From: Clostridiales bacterium UBA1763
GTDB taxonomy: Bacteria; Bacillota; Clostridia; Oscillospirales; Oscillospiraceae
Reading direction: 5' to 3'
DNA length: 17,201 bases
NCBI GenBank assembly: GCA_002314685.1
Contig: DCHB01000006.1
Coordinates: 1 to 17,201 of the forward strand
The position numbers were made by a program, and so were the translations under genes. Positions 1-6,395 of this stretch are shown piece after piece; positions within the stretch are counted from its first letter, which is position 1; each line of letters starts with the position of its first letter. The notes under the pieces were generated by a model. That model saw only the letters and a list, made by a program, of their open reading frames with translations, ran no database searches and was not told the origin of the DNA.

Positions 1-38
1 TCCTGCCGTCAGTTTAGTTTTTTGACAGTCTCAAAAAT
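1..38 (-). repeat. Partial copy of a dispersed terminator-linked repeat
   Basis: Read on the minus strand, this segment starts with the T-run of the yfcE terminator and continues as a near-copy of bases 9569-9607 on the plus strand. By hand, 35 of 38 aligned positions match, with one single-base gap. In both places it follows immediately after an intrinsic terminator whose stem sequence differs. The copy runs off the window edge at base 1, so its full length is unknown. The similarity is seen directly; that it belongs to a genome-wide repeat family is inference from two copies. Confidence 0.7.
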
Positions 39-67
39 GCGTGACCGTTAAACGGTCACGCATTTTT
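33..67. terminator. Bidirectional intrinsic terminator after yfcE
   Basis: A GC-containing stem (bases of TGCGTGACCG against CGGTCACGCA) is flanked by an A-run on one side and a T-run on the other, so it can stop transcription from either direction. It starts at the yfcE stop codon and would end that minus-strand transcript, and it could also end any plus-strand transcript entering from the left. Confidence 0.9.
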
Positions 68-537
68 TATATATCGCATATTTCGCAGTTTATTTCGCCC
101 TCGGGACCTATCTCAAGCTTTGCCCAAGTCTTCGTTTTTCCCTGCCCCGCCGTGCCCGGATTGAGCACAAAAATGCCCTCAATCTGCTCAAAGCCCGCTT
201 TATGCGTATGCCCGAACATCGCAAGCTGTGCACCGCTACATTCTGCGGCATATAAAAGCGTGTCAAGCTTGCCGTAGCGCACTGCATAGCGGTGTCCGTG
301 AGTCAAAAATGCCGTGAGCGTGCCGAGGCGGATTACTTTGTATTCAGGCTCGGTGCTGTCATAATCGCAGTTGCCCGGCACCTGACACACGGGAATGTGC
401 GGAAATTCGCGCTTTATAGCCTCGGCATCGCGGTATCCGTCGCCGAGGTGGATTATCTGCTCGGGGCAGTACTCACGCACGGCATTTATCATGCCTCGGC
501 TTGCCCCGTGGGTATCGGAAAAAACAGCTATTTTCAT
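67..537 (-). CDS. YfcE/MJ0936-family metallophosphoesterase
   Basis: A 156-residue protein spanning a complete single-domain calcineurin-like phosphoesterase. The dinuclear-metal motifs appear in order: D8-x-H10, G32-D33, G55-N56-x-D58 (GNCD form), H80-G-H82 and G109-H110-x-H112. The family (Pfam Metallophos_2, TIGR00040) hydrolyses phosphodiesters in vitro with Mn or Ni; the physiological substrate is generally unknown, and nothing here narrows it. It has no signal peptide or membrane segment, so it should be cytosolic. The ATG at 537 is preceded by a GGAGG site with about 7 bases of spacing. It is transcribed away from the small-gene operon at 595, sharing a short intergenic region, and ends directly in a terminator. 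Confidence 0.93.
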   Translation of the reverse strand: MKIAVFSDTHGASRGMINAVREYCPEQIIHLGDGYRDAEAIKREFPHIPVCQVPGNCDYDSTEPEYKVIRLGTLTAFLTHGHRYAVRYGKLDTLLYAAECSGAQLAMFGHTHKAGFEQIEGIFVLNPGTAGQGKTKTWAKLEIGPEGEINCEICDI

Positions 538-575
538 TGTAAACCTCCGCAGTGCCCGTGAATATAATATTACGG
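537..575. promoter_or_regulatory. Shared divergent promoter region, near-palindromic -10
   Basis: The only spacer between yfcE (-) and the small-gene operon (+) contains TATAAT at 563-568, a perfect plus-strand -10 box. The surrounding AATATAATATT is a near palindrome and also gives AT-rich -10-like sequence on the minus strand. No good -35 match sits 17 bases upstream on the plus strand; TTGTAA at 537-542 gives a 20-base spacer. A plus-strand start near 575 would leave a very short leader. The box is seen; promoter activity is inferred. Confidence 0.5.
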
Positions 576-594
576 GTGATGACTTATTAAAAAT

Positions 595-822
595 TTGGAA
601 AAGCTCGGAGAGGAGCTTCAGAAAAGCGGTAAGAGCGAAAGGCTCAAATGCCTTGCCGATACCGACGAGGGCAAAGCCGTGAGCCGCATGATAAATCCGA
701 CTGAGCTTGAAAAAGCCGCAAAAAGCGGCGATACCGCGGCACTCAAAAGCATACTATCGCAGGTTTTGAGCACCGATGAGGGCAAACGCCTTGCCGAGAA
801 GCTGAAAAAAGCCATGGAATGA
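595..822 (+). CDS. Small conserved-looking protein, first gene of a three-gene operon
   Basis: A soluble, charged, probably all-helical protein of about 75 residues. It contains an internal echo: a TDEGK segment occurs near residues 23-27 and again near 60-64, each after a short helical stretch, which suggests a duplicated motif. From memory, similar small proteins with a SGDTAALK-like core occur in Clostridia, with no assigned function. The start is uncertain. Stops at 577-582 limit the frame, leaving TTG at 595 or ATT at 586. A GGTGAT sequence at 575-580 is spaced better for 586 than for 595. It is followed after 13 bases by the next gene, suggesting one transcript. I cannot assign a function. 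Confidence 0.7.
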   Translation: MEKLGEELQKSGKSERLKCLADTDEGKAVSRMINPTELEKAAKSGDTAALKSILSQVLSTDEGKRLAEKLKKAME

Positions 823-835
823 AAGGGGTGCTGCC

Positions 836-1165
836 GTGGGCGAATTTGAAGATAAGCTCAACGAGCTTTTGAACAATCCCTCACAGATGGAGAAAATTGC
901 AGGTATTGCAAAATCGCTCATGGGAGGCGGGCAGGATGAGCCCTCAGCGGAGCCTGAGCTAGACAGCGGGATGCTCAAAGCTCTCGGCGGTATTATGCAG
1001 GGCGGTAACGGCGCAGGCAGTAACGACAAGCGGCTTTTGGAGGCTATGCGCCCTTATCTTTCCGAAAAGCGGCGCAGTAAAATGGACAAAGCGATGAAGC
1101 TTGCCCGCCTTGCCTCGATAGCATCAATTGCCGCGGAGCAGTTCGGAGGCGAGGACGATGTATAA
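836..1165 (+). CDS. Uncharacterised small soluble protein (109 aa)
   Basis: A 109-residue protein starting with GTG at 836, behind an AAGGGGTG ribosome site. The N-terminal 30 residues look like an amphipathic helix pair (DKLNELLNNPSQMEKIAGIAKSLM). A Gly/Glu-rich linker follows, then a basic helical part (DKRLLEAMRPYLSEKRRSKMDKAMKLARLASI). There is no membrane segment or signal peptide. Its last 8 bases overlap the start of the next gene, implying translational coupling. I recall related proteins of this layout in Clostridia, annotated only as hypothetical. The basic C-terminal half could contact nucleic acid or membrane, but that is speculation. Confidence 0.8.
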   Translation: MGEFEDKLNELLNNPSQMEKIAGIAKSLMGGGQDEPSAEPELDSGMLKALGGIMQGGNGAGSNDKRLLEAMRPYLSEKRRSKMDKAMKLARLASIASIAAEQFGGEDDV

Positions 1166-1409
1166 CCGTTACAGGGGAAATTCGGGCAAGCCCGAGCGCA
1201 TCAGCGAGCCTAAGCCCTCGCCTGCGGCAAAGCCGCCTGCGCCGAGGCAAAGACCGCCCAAGCAAAACCCTATCGGCTCATTTATTCCGCAAAAGCTCAA
1301 TGAGCTTGAAACAGAGGATTTGCTGTTAATCCTCATTTTGTATCTCATGTACCGCGAAAGCGGTGACAGAGATTTGCTGATTATTATGGGTGCCATGTAT
1401 TTACTGTAA
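1158..1409 (+). CDS. Small Pro-rich protein with hydrophobic C-terminal tail
   Basis: The start is placed at ATG 1158, not the longer frame from 1128. It has a GGAGG site about 8 bases upstream and overlaps the previous stop (ATGTATAA), giving 83 residues. The N-terminal half is basic and Pro/Ala-rich (about residues 5-45), likely disordered. The C-terminal half is strongly hydrophobic, with LETEDLLLILILYLMYRESGD followed by LLIIMGAMYLL, separated by a short charged turn. This fits a tail anchor or short helical hairpin that could attach the operon's soluble products to the membrane, which is inference. No function is known to me. A terminator follows at once. Confidence 0.8.
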   Translation: MYNRYRGNSGKPERISEPKPSPAAKPPAPRQRPPKQNPIGSFIPQKLNELETEDLLLILILYLMYRESGDRDLLIIMGAMYLL

Positions 1410-1436
1410 AACCTTCTCTCGGTGAGAGAAGGTTTT
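1408..1436. terminator. Convergent intrinsic terminator
   Basis: A 13-bp perfect stem (AAAACCTTCTCTC with GAGAGAAGGTTTT) and a 3-base loop lie between the small-gene operon (+) and mnaA (-). The A and T ends let it work in both directions, though the T-runs are only four bases long. Confidence 0.85.
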
Positions 1437-1437
1437 A

Positions 1438-2577
1438 TCATTTATAGCTATCGGGCGGATTATCCCTTATGCCGAAGCAGTACTCAATCGCATCGGCAAT
1501 GCGCAGGCAGGCTTTACCGTCGCCGTAGGGATTTACCGCCTTTGCCATACGCTCATATTCCTCGCTGTCGTCAAGCAAGCATTGAGCCGTTTTTACTATA
1601 CTATCCTTCTCAACTCCGCACAATACCGCCGTACCCGCCTTTATTGCCTCGGGGCGTTCCGTTTTTGTTCTGAGCACCAAAACGGGCTTTCCGAGTGCGG
1701 GTGCCTCCTCCTGAAGTCCGCCCGAGTCGGTCATGACCATATAGCTAAGGCGCATGAGGCGGTGCATATCTGCTGCATCGAGTGCCTCGGTGAGAATAAC
1801 ATTTTCTATTTTATTAAGCTGAGTATGTGCCGCGGTCTGCACCTCGGGCGCGGGGTGCACGGGATAGACAAACACGACATCGGGGTTTTGCTCGGCAAGC
1901 TCACGCACGGCAGAGAAAATGCTCTGCATAGCCTTGCCGTAGTTTTCTCTGCGGTGGCAGGTGAAAACGATTATCCTTTTTGAAAAATCGAGGGTATTCA
2001 GTCTGTCGCAGGAAAAGCTATCTCCCGCCGAGGTGTAGGCAAGTGCGTCTATCACCGTATTGCCCGTGACGAAAATTCTGCCCATTGCGGCTTCCCTGCG
2101 CAGATTTTCGGCATTCGCCTCAATGGGGGCAAAATTAAGTGCAGCAAGCTGTGCTATACAGCGGCGGTTTCCCTCCTCGGGATAGGGACTGTCAAGTCTG
2201 TCGGTGCGCATTCCTGCCTCAACATGACCGACAGGAACCTTTTCGTAAAATGCCGCAAGTGCCGCGGCAAGCGCGGTGCTTGTGTCTCCGTGAACAAGCA
2301 CAAGGTCGGGCTTTACGCTTTTTATGCACTCGGACACGCCCGAAATTGCTTTCGCGGTAAACTCGGACAGCTGAGCGTTTTCGTGCGGTATATTTAAGTC
2401 AAAATCCGCCTTCAGTCCGAAGCATTGCATGGCGCTGTCAAGCATCTGACTGTGCTGTCCTGTGACGCACACGGTGCTGTCAATGCCCGCCCTGCGCTTT
2501 AATTCAAGCGCAAGCGGTGCCATCTTTATTGCCTCGGGTCTTGTGCCGAAGACGGATAAAACTTTAATTTTCTTCAT
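1438..2577 (-). CDS. mnaA: UDP-N-acetylglucosamine 2-epimerase, non-hydrolysing
   Basis: Interconverts UDP-GlcNAc and UDP-ManNAc in the cytosol, supplying ManNAc for linkage units and other surface glycans. At 379 residues it has the usual family length. Diagnostic motifs are present in order: GTRPEA (11-16), VTGQH (38-42), HGDT (96-99), GHVEAGMRT (117-125) with the expected Glu, PEEGNRR (133-139), GNTVIDA, CHRREN, YPVHP, TDSGGLQEEAP and RTKTERPEA. I chose ATG 2577, giving MKKIKVLSVFGTRPEA, because GAGGAAG precedes it and family members start there; the frame itself stays open to 2610. It overlaps the end of tagO by 14 bases, so the two are probably translationally coupled. wecB is the Gram-negative name. 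Confidence 0.95.
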   Translation of the reverse strand: MKKIKVLSVFGTRPEAIKMAPLALELKRRAGIDSTVCVTGQHSQMLDSAMQCFGLKADFDLNIPHENAQLSEFTAKAISGVSECIKSVKPDLVLVHGDTSTALAAALAAFYEKVPVGHVEAGMRTDRLDSPYPEEGNRRCIAQLAALNFAPIEANAENLRREAAMGRIFVTGNTVIDALAYTSAGDSFSCDRLNTLDFSKRIIVFTCHRRENYGKAMQSIFSAVRELAEQNPDVVFVYPVHPAPEVQTAAHTQLNKIENVILTEALDAADMHRLMRLSYMVMTDSGGLQEEAPALGKPVLVLRTKTERPEAIKAGTAVLCGVEKDSIVKTAQCLLDDSEEYERMAKAVNPYGDGKACLRIADAIEYCFGIRDNPPDSYK

Positions 2578-3679
2578 TTGCTTCCTCGGTGTCTGCCTCA
2601 TTTTCGGCATTTACGGGGTGGAGATGTATGTTCTTATTGTGGCGGAAAACAAACCACCACACGCACACGGCGATTAAAAACGCAACTGCGGCAATAATAT
2701 TTCTCGCGGCACCCTCCGAGGTAATAAGCACTGCCGCAAGACCCAAAATTGCGGAAATTGCATACAGCACGGCAACCGCCTGCTTCTGATTGAGTCCTAT
2801 GTCTATAAGCTTGTGGTGGAAATGTCCTCTGTCGGCATGGAAGGGGCTTTGACCGTGCAGAATTCTGCGTGTGAAGGCGAACAAAGTGTCCGAAAGGGGC
2901 ACGGCGAGTGCAAGCACGGGCAGAATAAAGGTTACGATTGCGTAGAATTTGAACATTCCGATTACCGACGCGGTTGCAAGCACATAGCCTAACAGCAGTG
3001 CGCCCGTATCGCCCATGAATATCTTTGCGGGGTTGAGATTGTACGGAATAAAGCCGAGGCAGGCACCGCACAGTGCGGCAAGAATTGTCGCAACATTGCT
3101 GTTTGAGTCGGAAACAAGCATTGAAACGACAAGCATAGTCATTGATGCTATTGCCGAAACTCCGCAGGCAAGTCCGTCAAGCCCGTCAATCAGGTTAACG
3201 GCATTCGTACAGCCGACTATCCACAAAATCGTTACGGGCACTGCGAGAATGCCGATAGCAACCGCCTGAGAGCTTGTAATAAGCAAGGGGTTTGTCACGA
3301 CATTTATTATAATACCCGACAACACGGCAAGCACCGCGGCAAGTATCTGCACGCCGAATTTAAGCCATGCGTTGAGATTTACGACATCGTCAATCGCGCC
3401 GACTACGGCAATCAGTATTGCGCCGACAAGGATGCCGCGCACCTGAGTTGTGATATTCGCAAACATGAGCACCGAGATGAGAAAGCCTATAAAAATTGCA
3501 AGTCCGCCCATACGGGGAATGGGGTGCTTATGAATGTGACGCTTGTGGTCGGGTATATCAATTGCGCCGACCTTAACGGCAAACGCCTTTACAGCGGGCG
3601 TCGCCATAAACGAAACCATGAATGCAATTACCAATGCAAGGACTATCTTTACCCAAGCAGTTGTACTGTAATCAACCAT
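2564..3679 (-). CDS. tagO: Undecaprenyl-phosphate GlcNAc-1-phosphate transferase (TagO/WecA family)
   Basis: An integral membrane enzyme of the MraY/WecA superfamily. It moves GlcNAc-1-phosphate from UDP-GlcNAc to undecaprenyl phosphate, the first step of wall teichoic acid and related polymers. The 371-residue protein has about 10-11 hydrophobic segments. Signature motifs are DIPDHKRHIHKHPIPRMGG (41-59), a DD pair at 97-98, the NLIDGLDGLACG loop, MGDTGALLLG and the cytosolic HADRGHFHHKL sequence. HIHK/HPIPR and HFHH separate it from MraY itself. A GGGAG site precedes ATG 3679. It starts 31 bases after trpS ends and is followed directly by mnaA, the next enzyme of a ManNAc-GlcNAc linkage unit in Bacillus. 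The C-terminal tail is acidic. Confidence 0.93.
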   Translation of the reverse strand: MVDYSTTAWVKIVLALVIAFMVSFMATPAVKAFAVKVGAIDIPDHKRHIHKHPIPRMGGLAIFIGFLISVLMFANITTQVRGILVGAILIAVVGAIDDVVNLNAWLKFGVQILAAVLAVLSGIIINVVTNPLLITSSQAVAIGILAVPVTILWIVGCTNAVNLIDGLDGLACGVSAIASMTMLVVSMLVSDSNSNVATILAALCGACLGFIPYNLNPAKIFMGDTGALLLGYVLATASVIGMFKFYAIVTFILPVLALAVPLSDTLFAFTRRILHGQSPFHADRGHFHHKLIDIGLNQKQAVAVLYAISAILGLAAVLITSEGAARNIIAAVAFLIAVCVWWFVFRHNKNIHLHPVNAENEADTEEANEEN

Positions 3680-3710
3680 AACTGTCTCCCAAAAAGCAGG
3701 AATTTATATC

Positions 3711-4721
3711 TTAAAAAGGCTTTTCGACGAGTCCGACCTTTTTATAAACCTTGCGGAGAGTTTTGCGGGCTATATAGCTTGCCTTCTGTGCACCCTCTGT
3801 GTAAACCTGCTGAAGATATGCCTTGTCGGCAAGAATACGCTCTGCCTCCTCGCGAATGGGACGCAGGGTTTCGATTACGGCATCGCCTACTGCGGGCTTG
3901 AAGGCACCGTAGCCCATGCCGTCAAATTCCTTTTCTATTTCCTCAAAGCTCTTGCCCGTTACTGCGGCATAGATGTTCATGAGATTTGAAACACCGGGCT
4001 TGTTTTCCAGATCGTAGTGCACGCAATGCTCTGTATCGGAGTCTGTTACGGCACGCTTGAACTTGCGCGCAATATCCTCGGGCTTTTCAAGCAGGAACAC
4101 ACAGCCGTTGGGGTCTGACTTGCTCATCTTCGATGTGGGGTTTGCAAGTCCCATGACTCTCGCACCGACCTTGGGGATATACGCCTCGGGCACCTTGAAG
4201 GTTTCGCCGTAGAGATTGTTGAAACGCATTGCAACATCGCGGGTGAGCTCACAGTGCTGACGCTGGTCCTCGCCGACGGGAACATAGTCCGCCTGATAAA
4301 GCAGAATGTCCGCCGCCATAAGCGCGGGATAGGTGAAAAGTCCTCCGTTTATGTTATCGGCATTTTTAGCAGACTTGTCCTTGAACTGAGTCATGCGGGA
4401 AAGCTCGCCGAACATTGTATAGCAATTAAGCACCCAGCCGAGCTCGGCGTGCTCATGCACATGGCTCTGCAAAAACAGAGTGTTCTTCTCGGGGTCAAGA
4501 CCGCAGGCTATGTACTGAGCAAGCTGAGTCAGTGCACGGCGGCGAAACTCTGCAGGATTTTGACGCACTGTGAGTGTGTGCAGGTCAGCCATAAAATAAT
4601 AGCAGTCAAACTCATCGGCAAGCGCACTCCAGTTTTTTACCGCACCGAGATAGTTTCCGAGATGCAGGTCACCCGAGGGCTGTATTCCCGACAGCATGGT
4701 CTTTTTATTTGTATTTTCCAT
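3711..4721 (-). CDS. trpS: Tryptophanyl-tRNA synthetase
   Basis: Class I aminoacyl-tRNA synthetase that charges tRNA-Trp, cytosolic and essential. It has 336 residues, the normal length for the compact bacterial form. The HIGH-like motif is PSGDLHLGNY (15-24) and the KMSKS motif is the perfect SKMSKSDPN near residue 195. Between them lies the tryptophan-binding region with GEDQRQHCELTRD. I placed the start at ATG 4721 (MENTNKKTMLSGIQPSG), behind GGAAAGG; the 22 upstream residues of the longer frame lie in the promoter and leader. It heads an apparent trpS-tagO-mnaA operon. The leader from the proposed promoter is only about 37 bases, too short for a T-box. Confidence 0.96.
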   Translation of the reverse strand: MENTNKKTMLSGIQPSGDLHLGNYLGAVKNWSALADEFDCYYFMADLHTLTVRQNPAEFRRRALTQLAQYIACGLDPEKNTLFLQSHVHEHAELGWVLNCYTMFGELSRMTQFKDKSAKNADNINGGLFTYPALMAADILLYQADYVPVGEDQRQHCELTRDVAMRFNNLYGETFKVPEAYIPKVGARVMGLANPTSKMSKSDPNGCVFLLEKPEDIARKFKRAVTDSDTEHCVHYDLENKPGVSNLMNIYAAVTGKSFEEIEKEFDGMGYGAFKPAVGDAVIETLRPIREEAERILADKAYLQQVYTEGAQKASYIARKTLRKVYKKVGLVEKPF

Positions 4722-4765
4722 TGTATTATAAACCTTTCCGGATTTTTTTACTTTGCTGAAACAGT

Positions 4766-4794
4766 ATTTTACCATTTTAACTCTCACTTGACAA
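4766..4794 (-). promoter_or_regulatory. trpS promoter
   Basis: On the minus strand, TTGTCA (4789-4794) and TAAAAT (4766-4771) are separated by exactly 17 bases, a good housekeeping-sigma promoter. Transcription would start near 4759. Its -35 box overlaps the gltX -35 box by five bases on the opposite strand. Confidence 0.8.
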
Positions 4795-4816
4795 CTGTGA
4801 AAATGTAAAATACTAT
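4788..4816 (+). promoter_or_regulatory. gltX promoter
   Basis: A perfect TTGACA (4788-4793) and TACTAT (4811-4816) with a 17-base spacer. Transcription would start near 4823, giving a leader of about 40 bases with no room for a T-box. It overlaps the divergent trpS promoter at the -35 element. Confidence 0.85.
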
Positions 4817-4863
4817 ATAGTAGTTAAACAAACTTGGATTTATCCGCTTTTCGGAGGTAGAAA

Positions 4864-6342
4864 ATGAAAGATATGAGTTGGTTTGAGGAGATGGAGCAGC
4901 GCATCCCCAATGGCGAGGTACGCACCCGTTTTGCTCCGAGTCCCACGGGATATATGCACGTTGGCAATCTCAGAACCGCGCTTTATACATGGCTCATTGC
5001 CCGTCACGGCAAGGGCAAATTCATCCTGCGCATTGAGGACACCGACCAGGGGCGCTATGTTGAGGGCGCTGTCGATGTAATTTACCGCACAATGACCGAA
5101 TGCGGTCTCGACCACGACGAGGGTCCCGATGTCGGCGGTCCCGTAGGTCCCTATATTCAGACCGAAAGACGCGGTCTGTATAAGGAATATGCCGATCTTC
5201 TTGTTGAAAAGGGCTGTGCATACCGCTGTTTCTGCGAAAAAGCCGAGTCCGATGAGGATGCGGGCTTTGAAAAGGTCGCTGACCCCTGCCGCTTTATGAG
5301 CAAGGAGGAATCCGACAGACGTGCCGAGTCGGGTGAGCCCTATGTTATCCGTCAGCGCATTCCCGAGGATGGCACCACCACCTTCCACGACGAAATTTTC
5401 GGCGATATTACCGTTGAGAACTCCACGCTTGACGATCAGGTGCTTATAAAGCGTGACGGTCTGCCCACCTACAACTTTGCAAACGTCGTTGACGACCACC
5501 TCATGGGCATCACCCATGTCGTCAGAGGCTCGGAGTATCTGTCCTCTTCCCCCAAGTACAACCTTCTGTACGAAAGCTTCGGCTGGGATATCCCCTGCTA
5601 TGTTCACTGCTCCCCCGTTATGCGTGACGCGCACAACAAGATGTCCAAGCGTCACGGAGACCCCTCATACGAGGACCTCATCGCGCAGGGCTATCTGACC
5701 GATGCCGTTGTAAACTATGTTGCTCTCCTCGGCTGGAGTCCCGGCGGCGAGCGTGAGGTGTTCACAATGGCGGAGCTTGCCGAAATATTCGAGCTCAAGG
5801 GGCTTTCCAAATCCCCCGCTATATTTGACATTGAAAAGCTGAAATTCTTCAACGCCGAATACATCCGCGCGATGTCACCCGAGGACTTTGCAAAAGCCGC
5901 TGAGCCCTTTATCCGTCAGGCGGTTAAAAATCCCGACATTGACGCCTCCGCAATCGCCGCACTTTTGCAGCAGCGCACCGAGGTGCTGACCGATATTCCC
6001 GAGAAGCTCGACTTCTTCGATGCTCTTCCCGAGTATGACACCGAGCTTTTCATACACAAGAAGTCCAAGACCGACGAGGCAGGCAGTCTTGAAATGCTCA
6101 ACAGGATGCTCCCCGTATTTGAGGCGATAGACTCTTGGTGCGATGAGAGCATTCTCACCGCTATGACCGACATGGCTGTCACCTGCGAGTGCAAAAACGC
6201 AAAGGTCATGTGGCCCGTGCGTATTGCCGTGGCAGGTAAAGCTGTAACGCCGGGCGGCGCAGTTGAGATTTGCCGCATTCTCGGCAAGGACGAGACCCTG
6301 CGCAGAATGCGCATTGCAATCGAAAAGCTCGAAAACAAATAA
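4864..6342 (+). CDS. gltX: Glutamyl-tRNA synthetase
   Basis: Class Ib synthetase that charges tRNA-Glu. In Bacillota lacking GlnRS this enzyme usually also charges tRNA-Gln, which GatCAB then amidates; whether that holds here cannot be seen. The protein has 492 residues. The HIGH region is RFAPSPTGYMHVGNLRTALY (22-41), IEDTDQGR follows, and the KMSKS-type motif is KMSKRHGD (259-266). A CFC pair near residues 122-124 and a later Cys lie where some GluRSs bind zinc. The C-terminal anticodon-binding part is complete. ATG 4864 is preceded by CGGAGG with ideal spacing. It is divergent from trpS and followed by its own terminator. Confidence 0.97.
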   Translation: MKDMSWFEEMEQRIPNGEVRTRFAPSPTGYMHVGNLRTALYTWLIARHGKGKFILRIEDTDQGRYVEGAVDVIYRTMTECGLDHDEGPDVGGPVGPYIQTERRGLYKEYADLLVEKGCAYRCFCEKAESDEDAGFEKVADPCRFMSKEESDRRAESGEPYVIRQRIPEDGTTTFHDEIFGDITVENSTLDDQVLIKRDGLPTYNFANVVDDHLMGITHVVRGSEYLSSSPKYNLLYESFGWDIPCYVHCSPVMRDAHNKMSKRHGDPSYEDLIAQGYLTDAVVNYVALLGWSPGGEREVFTMAELAEIFELKGLSKSPAIFDIEKLKFFNAEYIRAMSPEDFAKAAEPFIRQAVKNPDIDASAIAALLQQRTEVLTDIPEKLDFFDALPEYDTELFIHKKSKTDEAGSLEMLNRMLPVFEAIDSWCDESILTAMTDMAVTCECKNAKVMWPVRIAVAGKAVTPGGAVEICRILGKDETLRRMRIAIEKLENK

Positions 6343-6356
6343 AATATAAATAAAAC

Positions 6357-6395
6357 ACACCTCTCGGGGACAACATATCCTCAAGAGGTGTTTTT
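6357..6395 (+). terminator. gltX terminator carrying the ypeB ribosome site
   Basis: An 8-bp stem (ACACCTCT 6357-6364 with AGAGGTGT 6384-6391), a C-A mismatch and five further pairs enclose a 7-base loop, followed by T5. The 3' arm contains AGAGGTG (6384-6390), the only Shine-Dalgarno candidate for the ypeB start at 6396 or 6402. Readthrough RNA would therefore hide that site in the hairpin. Confidence 0.8.

Noticed and set aside
4722..4863. T-box leader for trpS or gltX
   Set aside because: Both promoters sit within about 50 bases of the genes, leaving no room for a T-box, and no T-box core sequence was seen.
4840..5655. 271-codon minus-strand open frame
   Set aside because: It lies antisense within gltX, whose frame has all catalytic motifs; no ribosome site or family resemblance was seen.
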